This document shows positions 12,001 through 20,694 of a stretch of DNA of 64,000 nt, in pieces. The notes beneath the pieces were generated by a model that ran no database searches, was not told the DNA's origin, and saw nothing but the letters and a program-made list of their open reading frames with translations. The stretch is from Asparagopsis taxiformis (Eukaryota; Rhodophyta; Florideophyceae; Bonnemaisoniales; Bonnemaisoniaceae). The stretch's first letter is position 1, and every line of letters starts with the position of its first letter. The stretch is from contig JALQPE010001828.1 in NCBI GenBank assembly GCA_030407315.1, forward strand, positions 58,463 through 122,462, written 5' to 3'. The translations under genes and the position numbers were made by a program.

Positions 12001-12292
12001 AGGACGACGAAAACATCGAGCATCCAATTTGGATTGTTCCGGCTCCGTTCTGTTCGGCGCAGTTCATCAACGACCCGCGGTATTTGCGAGGTGAGGACAC
12101 TCCGGCGGAAGACACCAGGCGGATGGCCAACGTCGAGTTTGTCGAGAACTACAGCAGCGGTTCGACGGGGAAGAAGCTCAAGGCGAAGGACCTAGAAATC
12201 CGAAGATCATCGTAGTACGTGCAATCCGCGATATCCGTCCAGGGCAGGAGCTCTACGTTCATTATGGGACAGCGTTTAGAGCATGGAATTAG
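9091..12292 (+). CDS. Gene B: DNA amino-methyltransferase fused to SET domain (frames broken)
   Basis: The frame opens at ATG 9091. A 364-codon N-terminal region is unrecognised. An in-frame TAA sits at 10183-10185 and the frame then continues to motif IV, LTDPPYN (Asp codon at 10609). A frame change near 10800-10830, just before an acidic EEEEEDEEEE tract, leads to SAM motif I, DPFSGTFATGKAA (11331). The order DPPY before DPFxG is that of beta-class N6-adenine/N4-cytosine methyltransferases. A SET domain follows: GRGLFAEQTFNVGDEV at ~11820, FIND plus ANVEF, and, after a second frame change near 12200, IRPGQELYVHYG ending at TAG 12290. Known: SET domains methylate lysine. Inferred: a dual DNA/histone writer. 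One stop and two frameshifts mean decay, assembly indels or introns. I saw no GT-AG pair that would fix them. Confidence 0.75.
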
Positions 12293-12951
12293 GGTCATGA
12301 AAGATGTTTTCATTTCGACTACAAATAAAGCTACGTTCCAGAGTTGAAGTATATCATATAATGCAGCATGTCCAGCCACCATTAGTCCAGGGTGAAACCT
12401 ATTCGGCAGTACTCACCTGTCAAAAACCAATCGTTCACACTCCAGGTGCACTTCGTCCGAGCAGTGAACCTGGCTGCTTGGATGCTGTTATGCGTGCAGA
12501 TGCAAAATACACGACCAAGTTGAAATGGACGCCAGGTGGATGTCCAGCTCAGTTGCATTGCTGTCCAGCCCAGAAATTCTACAATTCAGGGCAGAAAAAA
12601 ATATTGCAAAAAACATCGATTTCAGCGGGTCGATTTGCCGTACGGCACACCCCCATCTCAAAAACATGCTCACATGTGCATGTTTTTGAGAATAGCCCAA
12701 ATTTTAATTCAAATCAGGACGTCTTCCGGACATAGGGGTGCTCGCGGCCTAGCTCGACAGCTGTAATTGTACCTCATTAAATACTGTTGATGACTGCCTA
12801 CCGTATACAATCTGGACTGTTGGCGTATTCTCCGGTACTTGACCTGACCTGAACGTTCATCGCAGACCGTTGTGGTTACCGACACTATACAGCAATCTTT
12901 TTTGTATCTCGTGCAACTCAATCCTTCCATCGCTTCCGGGAAGGCTTCATT
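12293..12951. other. B-C intergenic region with one inverted iteron
   Basis: No gene is seen. At about 12480-12730 there is one iteron in reverse orientation relative to the others. Its hairpin (12-bp arms) is at 12657-12690 and its 16-bp palindrome, with one mismatch, at 12634-12649. Confidence 0.75.
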
Positions 12952-14916
12952 ATGCCGCCGCGTATTGCGAAGAAAGCTCCAAAGCCTCCGGGCCTCCAGA
13001 AAAACCGGTCAGCAGCTGCTGTATCGAGTGCCCGACAATCCGTGCGAAGAAGCGGTCTGGGCCTACCGGCAGCATTGAACCGCGGTCCGGTAGTCGCAAG
13101 ACGGACCGGCGCAGATCTGGGGATCCGCAGCGAGAAAGTGAGGAAGGAGGAACGGCGCGGAGAGAGATGGGGCTTGACCGAGGCAAGCGTGCTCGCAGGG
13201 ACAGTGAACATCATGATGATGACATGATAGTGGCTCAAAACATGTTGGAATTGCGGCAGAGTGCTATGGCAAAGGTAGTTCCTCCCGGGTTGGCAGATGC
13301 GGAGGTGCTGCAGACGGAGTCCCAGCCGGGGGTTCGCGAGACACTGGAGGCTGTGACCCCCACTGCGCCAACTATGCCGAGTACATCAGCCCCAGCAGGT
13401 AATGCAGTCAGGGACCCGAGGATAGCGGCAAGGGATGTTGTTTCTGAGCAACGTTCACAGGATGCCAACTATCATCGGCGGTCAGGTGGTACTGAGGGGA
13501 GAGAGCAGCCGGAGTGCGGGCCTCGTCACAACAGACTGTCATTGGTGCCAAATATGCGCGTAACGCCCCCGCGACGTCAGGCTATTGCCGATGGAGGACA
13601 TCATAATCCCGATAGCGTGGGAGATGGGGGGACGGTGAGGGCAGAGAGGTTGCATCCGCCGGAATCCATCGATTTAATGGCGAGTCGCATCAATGCGCAG
13701 AAGAAGAAGATCGCGGAGCTGGAAAAAAAAGTGTTTAGCCAGGACATAGCAAACAAGGCGCTCACCACGGAGATAGTTGCGTTGGAGGCTAAGGTGAAGA
13801 CTCTGCAGGCGGAAAATGCCAGCCTTACTGCAATTGCGAGAACAGGTAGAATCAGTGATCACGGTGGCGGTAAGTCGAAAATACAGAAAGCCATTCCTGT
13901 GAAATACCTTGGAGTTCTTAGGGCGGTTGAGGAAAACCTGACAAAGTGGTGCAAGAACGAGACTATGGAGCTGGACCCTATAGCGGAACAAACGCAGAGA
14001 CGTTGGACTGGACGTACCATCGAGGTAGAGCCGGTAGAAGGGACACTTTGGAGCGAAAACGGTGTAGGATATATTGCTACCCCTCCGGGCTATATCATCA
14101 AGAATCTGCAGTGGTATACACCTTCGTACAGAGACGAGAGTGATCTGCTGAATGACTTGGTGCGACACGTACTGCGTCAAAGTCCGTGGTGTGATGTGTT
14201 TTCCGATGAGGAGCAGCGTGTGTGCTGTCAAGAGGCTGTGGCGGGGGAGCAAGGAATTGAAAGTGAAGGTGACGCAGAAACTGTCCGACGTGATGAGTGC
14301 ACGGAAGCGTAATGCGAGGGACAGATTGTTCGGTTCGCTGGGGTACACGAAATTAATGTCTAGATGCACGATGCTGACGACGCGAGCTGAGATGGACGAG
14401 CGAGAGGATCAAAAGCGCGAAGCGTCTGAGAAGCTTTTGAAACGGGAAAGCAACGGTGATTTGGATATGGGGAGGTGGCGAACGGCACCGTTCTCAGAGC
14501 TGCGATACAGCAAAGGCATGGTTCCTGACAGCTTCGAAATGGAAGTGAATGGTGATGCATGGTTTAACAACCGAGTAGCTGTGAATGTGCTGGACATCTT
14601 CAGGGGGTATTCGATACGACCAGAACAAGTAATGGACATAGAGACGAGCATACTAACGCTGGCGCGCCTGGATGCTTGGCTAGTGACTACTGTGGAGTGT
14701 TTGGATGAACCGAAGGGGAAAGGAGGTGCACGGCAGAAGGAGTTTACAAGGCGGTACAGTCAATATGTGGGGGTAGCTTTTCAGCAATTAGTTGGTATGG
14801 TGGTGTACTGCATGTCTTGTCTCCAAGGCTCGCAAGCAAGGGAAGAAACGGACGTAGTCGAGAGCGAACAGCGACTAGTGCACAGTCACGGCATGTGTTT
14901 GCAAGCCGTACTGTGA
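12952..14916 (+). CDS. Gene C: basic coiled-coil protein, TnpA-like candidate (frames broken)
   Basis: I do not recognise a family. The likely start, ATG 12952, opens on a basic stretch, MPPRIAKKAPKPPG. The reading moves to the next frame near 13000-13050, giving a low-complexity R/S/E-rich region and then a clear heptad region at about 13660-13840 (repeats such as KKIAELEKKV and LEAKVKTLQAENASL). A second frame change near the G-run at 14243-14247 leads to the C-terminal part (KELKVKVTQKL onward), open to 14916. CACTA elements commonly encode, besides the transposase, a coiled-coil DNA-binding protein (TnpA). Position and coiled coil make this the candidate here, by analogy only. Confidence 0.5.
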
Positions 14917-15309
14917 CGAGAGAGGCTGTTGAAGTGTGGCAAAGCGGAGAGGGGTCTGGAATTGTCATGTCGTTGATGATGTAAACCGTGCTCATCACTT
15001 GTTCTAGTGTCCGAGGATTGGATTCAATCGCATATTACGTCAAACCTCGGTGCTGTAATGGATGTGTGATTGCGCAAGGACTAATTGGCGCAGAACTTTT
15101 CGTCGTTGACCCATATGCTGGACACCTGAGTGCAAACTGAATGTCGAAATCAATGCCCCACAGTATGGGGGCATGGAGCGGCGCCATGCAGCCACTGCTG
15201 ATAACGGTTTTGGCGTAATGGAGGATGGTTGAAATTAGTGCAGTAAATGTGACGTTGACTAGAAGGCTTATCATGTAGTACATTATCAATAGAGTGCTGC
15301 GATTTAGAT
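14917..15309. other. Convergent spacer between genes C and D
   Basis: About 390 bases between the 3' ends of C (plus) and D (minus). I see no gene, repeat or iteron copy here. Confidence 0.5.
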
Positions 15310-18300
15310 TTATTCTTCTTCATTATCATCTGTGAACTGGTAATCAGTGTTGGTGTAGAAGCGGTTGAGATAGAAACGGTGGTCCGACCAGTGCATTTGT
15401 TTCGTAAATGGCTTGACTGGAAAGTTACTTCGTACGATGTGCACGGTGCCAGATATAGTAGATGCAGGAATGAGGTCAAACCAAGGACCACCTGCACTGT
15501 GGGATGCAGTGTCATTGCTGTCAACGGATCCGTTGTCCGGGTCCCATGTGGACCACTTTAAACAAATGCACCCAAGTGATTTTTCCACAGCGGTTTTTGG
15601 GCAAAGCAGGTCATATACTGAACGAAAGCGAGTTCTACAGGTTGAAACAGGTTTGGAGACTGCAGGCGTACCAGTGCCAGGACGCGCCCTACCCATATGG
15701 TTCTGTAGTCATCGGCAGTTCCGGAGATGACGACAAAGGAGTACTGCGATCTCTTTGCGGGGCCGAATGATGAAGTTGCAAAGACGCGCTGCTGCTTGTG
15801 CCTCGACACGTTTGTGGGGCGAAGCATGCCACTGTGCGGGTCAAAGTCGTCGGCATCTGGGACGTACCCTCCCATGACGTAGGCGGACTTTACCGCGGTG
15901 ACGGAAATGTCCATGTCATGTATTGGAGGGCCTTCTGCCGTGGCGCGCAGTCTAGCGAGGGTGAGGAACGCTTGTGCAGCTGTGTCACCGAGTTGCTGGA
16001 ATAGCGTTATGGTGCCAGACGGGAACGAGGAGTTGTGCAGAGGCAAAAGAGTGGCAGGATCGGGCTGTCCGTCGATATCTGCAACGAGGAGGGTTGCATC
16101 GGGCAGCAGGGAGGCAAAGTCGTGCAGTGCAACGGTGAATCCGTCGCGAACGAGTACTGCACCGTCTGTGGGCGATATCATGCGTGCGTTTCCCAATGTG
16201 TTCGATGGGTATGACCAGTTGGAGTGGCCAAGGAGAATTCCATGTGGCGAATAGTCTCTTCCATGGCTGTGGAGCGCCTTCGAGAGGTTTTCCTATAACT
16301 CTGTTTGAACAGAAGATGCGAGTGTTCGTAGGGGCCTGCATCGATGTGTTCCAGGGCGCCATATCTCTGCAAGTCACCGGGAAGATGGTCAAGAAGATGG
16401 AACTTGAAAGTTTTGAGACCTGTGGTGTGGAATGGGCCGAGGGTGGAGAGCATTGATTGTTTGAAATAGAAAATGGAGTTTTGGAGGCTTTCTAGTTCGG
16501 CGGCAGTCCAGTGCTTGATGCGACCGCGTTTCATGACCCATGCGACGAGGTCAGAGTATTGCGTGCAGATGGAAGTGAGGGGGGCTGTATCTACTTCGTC
16601 ACAGCATGTGTCAATGAATGCTGCGATGAAAGGGAACACCATGTCGACATGGTGATAGTCTTTGGCTGCGAGCATGCCGCGTATGCCGTCCTCCGTGAAG
16701 AGGCCGTTCAAATTGGTGCCCTTCTCACCCTTGGAGAAGTCGACATGAAGACCGGTGATGTAGTAGTCGCGTTCGATAGCGGACAGAATGCTGTTTGAGC
16801 CGGCGAGGATGGATTTTTTCACCTTCTTGAAGGTGCGAGGTGTCCCGGAATGGGAGGCAGTGGTGGTGGTGAGGTCTGGGGAGCTGAGGCGGTGGACAAT
16901 GCACTGTTTGATGAGCTTTGAGATGCCGAGTGGAGATTGTGCAGAGGCTCGAAGGAGAAAATGTTGTAGGGGTCTAGCGGACTGTTGTGGGTAAAAGAGC
17001 GGTCGATTCGAGGACAGAGTGTTGTTCGAGGAGGGAGAGAGCTTCGAGCGGAGCAGTTGTATGCTCCTGAGCGCTCTCTTGGCGTGCAGAGCGTGTATCA
17101 TCGAGGGAGCGGGGCTGGTGTGGCGCGCTGGATTCAAGTTGAGTGGCGGGGATGTAGCAGCGGTGGCAGGGATGTGTGGTGGTAGTGCTGTTGCGAGTGC
17201 ATGACAGCTCTTTGGCCTCTGGAAAGTCGCAGCAATAATTGGCTAGGATGGGAAAGCATTGGACGGGCAGTTGCAGTGGAGTCTGTGCAGGGGAACCCGG
17301 AAGAGAACGCGGTGGATAGGGACGAAAACACTTTTTCGAGTGCTTTATGAAGAATATCAATTTTGCGAGCGCGACTAGCAGAACTAGAGGTTGTCGGCAT
17401 TTCATCACCGAACAAGGCGTTGGACGAAGGGTTAACAATGTACGGAAGATACCCGACGATGGTGAGGCCGGTACGGATGCAGTGGCGACGGAGGGGGCGG
17501 AGAAGTTGAGCAGTGTGACGTGTATGGGGTATGCGACGATTGCGGAGCTCTGAGGCTTGTGCTGCTCTTGTCGGAGTACACTTGGAGGAGGCCGGCAAAG
17601 GAGGAAGGTGTGGGATCAGTTTCCTCTGCCCATACGACCTGTGGATCTTCCGAGAGCTGCACGCGCTGTCTAGTAACCTGGTGCAGCGTTTTCGCGAATT
17701 GTGTGTGTAGGGGATGAGAAAAATATTGCGGTGCCGTCTGGGGCGGTCTGTGGGGAGGGGTGGAAGAGAGTATTTTGGTCGTTAGCCAGTGCTAACTGCC
17801 TGCGGAGCATGTCGACTGGGTCGCGGAGGTACAGCCGTGCCGAGTACTTACCAGTTTTGTCTGGAATGATGTGGCTCTTGTAACCTTCGGTGCGGAAATG
17901 TGTTTCGACCATGGAAGCAGTAACGTGGCGACATTCTTCTACAGTGCGAACGGCGCTGTTGAACTTTTCTAGGGAGAATGCGGGGTCTTGTAGGATGGTG
18001 ATGACTTCGCTCACGCGGCCAGCGCCGGCCTCTGTACTCGAGGGTTGTGAGACTGGCGGCGAGGGATTGCACGAGGAGGTCTGCGCGGGAGGGGGTTGAG
18101 GTGGTGGCAGTGGAGCGTCACAGGGTGAGTCGCTGGAGGAAGCACACCAGATTCTGGGTCTGGGGAGCTGGGTTGCGGGGGAATCATGGTCGCCGTTTCG
18201 AGCAGGCTCATGGGTGACGGCAGGGACACGAGCGTTGTTGAAATGTTGGGGAGAGGGGTTGAAACGGTAGCGACACGTTCGCTCATGCAGCGCGAGCGCA

Positions 18301-18347
18301 TAAGCATCTACGCAGTAGTAGAAGCACCCTTCATACTTGCATTCCAT
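15310..18347 (-). CDS. Gene D: Plavaka-type transposase (frames broken)
   Basis: Starts at ATG 18347 with a C2HC-type zinc finger (C3, C8, H21, C25), then a proline-rich linker. Plavaka landmarks follow in order, spread over three frames: LQVYSDKSS (first catalytic Asp candidate), GLTIVGYLPYI with ARKIDILHKALEKV, then CFPILANYCCDFPE and a CxnC pair (CTR...PCHRC). Downstream come FKFHLLDHLPGDLQRYG and YEHSHLLFKQSYRKTSRR (Glu candidate), and a C-terminal module ending WSDHRFYLNRFY. About six frame changes occur (near 17665, 17600, 17280, 17130, 16200 and 15650). This transposase family belongs to the CACTA/EnSpm class and cuts and pastes the element in the nucleus. This copy looks inactive unless the frame breaks are introns or sequence errors. 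Confidence 0.8.
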
Positions 18348-18966
18348 GTCGAGTTTTGACGCAAAAGGGAGGATTGGGAGCTGAACAGGGGAGACTGTGC
18401 CGTCCAGATGCGACCAATTTTATTTTTGTGGTGCTTTCGAGACTTGGAATGTAACGTGTTCGTAGTTTTTGGGTAGTACTTTTGTGCTCACTCCAGCTGA
18501 CATCCCAAACGGTGGAATTTAACCGAGAGTTCAATCATTTCCAACTGTTACATCACATTGCGTGCTGGCAACGTGTGCATGGAAGGACGAACGACCGCCC
18601 TGGGAGATGAATTTTCAATTAATTCATTAGTAATAATAAACTTTTTATTTCCGAACTTCGTGGAATCTGAATGTGCTTTACAGCGGATATGCCACGGATC
18701 ATGTAAGGAAAGCAAATGGATTCTCATATATATGATTATATGTTTATATTTGTTGTTCTCGATCCGGATCTCATTGTTCGGGGAATCAGAGACCATGGCT
18801 TGGGCCATACTCAATCTCACTGCCGGCGATGATTTCGAGTATGCACAGCAAGACTTAAGCGGACGCAGAAAGCGTCCGGTCGACGCCGCAGGCTCCACTC
18901 CGCCCTCATCACCGACTGGGATTCTTTGACCGCCTTTGCTTTGTTTAGTGTAGAGGATGGACGAAG
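18348..18966 (+). other. Spacer upstream of transposase; possible first exon
   Basis: A weak open frame (18558-18929, plus) ends in a protein-like stretch (NLTAGDDFEYAQQDLSG, then a basic patch). It runs into the intron-like array that starts at 18967. It could be a leading exon of the same transcript. No domain is recognised. The region also holds the divergent promoter of gene D. Confidence 0.25.
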
Positions 18967-19779
18967 GTACGTGCGCGAATCTTGAGGGTATGCATTGAGG
19001 GAAGCGTGGGTTTTGAGTCTGACTATTCGTTGATGCGATATTTTTCATTGGAAGCCTGTTGACTCATGGTGTGTATTGAGCGGAGGATGGAAGCAGGTAC
19101 GTGAATTTTTGAAAGTATGCTGCGAGGGAAGGTTGGTTTTGAGTCTGACTGTTGTGGTTGATTCCGATGTTGTGTAGATGATGCAGGAATGTAGATGTTG
19201 ACGGAAGGTAAGTTACATTGGGCGCCCAGTCCGTTTGTGCGAAGATGCGGAATGCTGACTACTTTTCTTGGCTACACGATTACGTGACTTATGGTTTTTA
19301 TTGTGTGCAGGATGGAACGGGTAACGTAAGTGTGCGAGTTTTGAAAGTAAGCAGCGAGGGAAGGTTGGTTTTGAGTCTGACTGTTGCTGTTGATCCAATA
19401 TCATTCATTAGAAGCCTATTGAATCATGGTGTGTATTGTGTGGAGCGAAGGTAAGTGTGCGAGTTTTGAAAGTAAGCAGCGAGGGAAGGTTGGTTTTGGG
19501 TCTGACTGTTGTGGTTGATTCCGATGTTGTGTAGATGGTGCAGGAATGTTGATGACAGAAGGTAAGTTTCACTGAGCACCAAGACTTGTTTTGCGAAGAT
19601 ATGGACTGCTGACTGTGATTATTCATTGCAAGGTTTTTGGATCATGGTTTGTATTTTGTGTAGGATGGATGATTCACTCATCCTCTCGGAGAGGTAAGTA
19701 AGGAGTTTCTAGGATATCTGTCGTGGTAAGCGTTGCTTTTGAATCTGACGTTGGGGTTGATGTTTTGTATGTGATGCAG
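18967..19779 (+). repeat. Array of seven intron-like modules with micro-exons
   Basis: Seven consecutive modules start with GTACGTG or GTAAGT (18967, 19097, 19208, 19326, 19451, 19562, 19694). They end in AG, mostly TGTGTAG or GTGCAG/ATGCAG (19080, 19186, 19310, 19445, 19543, 19663, 19779). The intron-like lengths are 114, 90, 103, 120, 93, 102 and 86. The blocks between them are 16, 21, 15, 5, 18 and 30 bases, several beginning GAATG or GATGG. Modules 1/4, 2/5 and 3/6 resemble each other, so the array also reads as a ~355-bp tandem duplication, each copy carrying three modules. It lies on the strand opposite the transposase, upstream of it. Function is unknown. Confidence 0.65.
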
Positions 19780-20139
19780 GAGTGGTGAAGCAGGAACGGC
19801 AGGACTGAAGGAGAGTGAAGAAGGGATGTAGGAAGATGGGGAATGAAGCTGTGAGGTGTTTCTGGTATGTGTATATTTTCGGGCATACGATAGAAGTGAG
19901 AGTGGTTTCAAGTGGTGTAAGATTTTGCTGACCATGTTCATGTTTGATGTCTTGATGATTTAATGGGCTGGGGTGGTGTCGAGGAAAGCGGGGATGGAAT
20001 TGGGAAGGAGCGGATTTTTGTAATCTAGGTCGTGAGGGTTCTTGAAGTATGTGCGGATGGTGGTGCATGACGTTCGGATGGTAGGGAGAACGCGATATTG
20101 AGGGAGATGGGTGATCGACGATATGCTGACAGGTATTTG
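19780..20139. other. G/T-rich non-coding stretch
   Basis: Between the intron-like array and the minisatellite. The plus strand is G- and T-rich. Minus-strand open frames here are low-complexity and unconvincing. Nothing else is seen. Confidence 0.5.
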
Positions 20140-20267
20140 TATTCTGGCTGGATACGTATTTCGTATTCTGGCTGGATACATATTCCGTATTCTGGCTGGA
20201 TACGTATTTCCTATTCTAACCGGGTATTTATTTCCTATTCTGACCAGATATGTATTCCCTATTCTAG
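20140..20267 (+). repeat. 24-bp minisatellite, about 5.3 copies
   Basis: The word TATTCTGG/TATTCT recurs exactly every 24 bases at 20140, 20164, 20188, 20212, 20236 and 20260. Within units the core is GGCTGGATACGTATTTC with drift in later copies. The period being divisible by three produces spurious repetitive peptides in several frames. Confidence 0.85.
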
Positions 20268-20392
20268 AGAGACGTATTGTATACGAGCAGTTTCCTAAAT
20301 GAGAGAATAAAATACGGTCCGATATGGGCCCTGAATTTACCATCCGCTGTAATTTCTTCCCTCCCGGTTTTCGCTGATATATTGTATACTGG

Positions 20393-20564
20393 ATGTCGGG
20401 TCCTAGTATTCCGCCATATGTACTAGAGAAAGTGGATGTCGGGTCCTAGTATTCCGCCATATGTACTAGAGAAAGTGGATGTCGGGTCCTAGTATTCCGC
20501 CATATGTACTAGAGAAAGTGGATGTCGGGCCCTAGTATTCCGCCATATGTACTAGAGAAAGTGG
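20393..20564 (+). repeat. 43-bp tandem repeat, four copies, right subterminal zone
   Basis: Four nearly identical 43-bp units start at 20393, 20436, 20479 and 20522. Each contains ATGTCGGG, CCTAGTATTCCGCC and GTACTAGAGAAAGTGG. CTAGTATT and TACTAGA are the same words (or complements) found at the left end, so this is the right-hand counterpart of the subterminal binding zone. Confidence 0.9.
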
Positions 20565-20661
20565 ACGTCCGCATCCAAAAATTTTTTATTTTTTTTTTGA
20601 CGCGGACGTTCATTTGTTCTAGTAAATCTCGGGGCCGACTAGGACCCGTACTAGAGAGACT

Positions 20662-20694
20662 GGACGTCCGCGTCCACTTCCGAAAACACAGACG
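20662..20694 (-). repeat. Right terminal inverted repeat
   Basis: Starts GGACGTCCGCGTCC and ends CGAAAACACAGACG. It is the reverse complement of 105-137 except for two transitions. It is directly followed by the foldback element. Confidence 0.85.

Larger units (their letters stand above)
105..20694. mobile_element. Giant Plavaka-type (CACTA-like) DNA transposon with epigenetic cargo
   Basis: The element is bounded by 33-bp inverted repeats at 105-137 and 20662-20694 (31 of 33 positions match). Both subterminal zones carry repeats of GGACGTCC or GGATGTCC and of TCTAGTAC/GTACTAGA. Inside are a Plavaka-type transposase (15310-18347, minus), a coiled-coil protein (12952-14916, plus), an amino-methyltransferase/SET protein (9091-12292, plus) and a ParB-like/dioxygenase protein (3769-7710, minus). 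Copies of a ~390-bp repeat sit between the genes. No target-site duplication is visible: the left flank ends GGCCGT and the right flank starts TAGTGC. The two ends may therefore not come from a single insertion event, and the right flank is directly occupied by another element. The tips do not start with CACTA. Identification rests on the transposase and the inverted ends. Confidence 0.75.
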
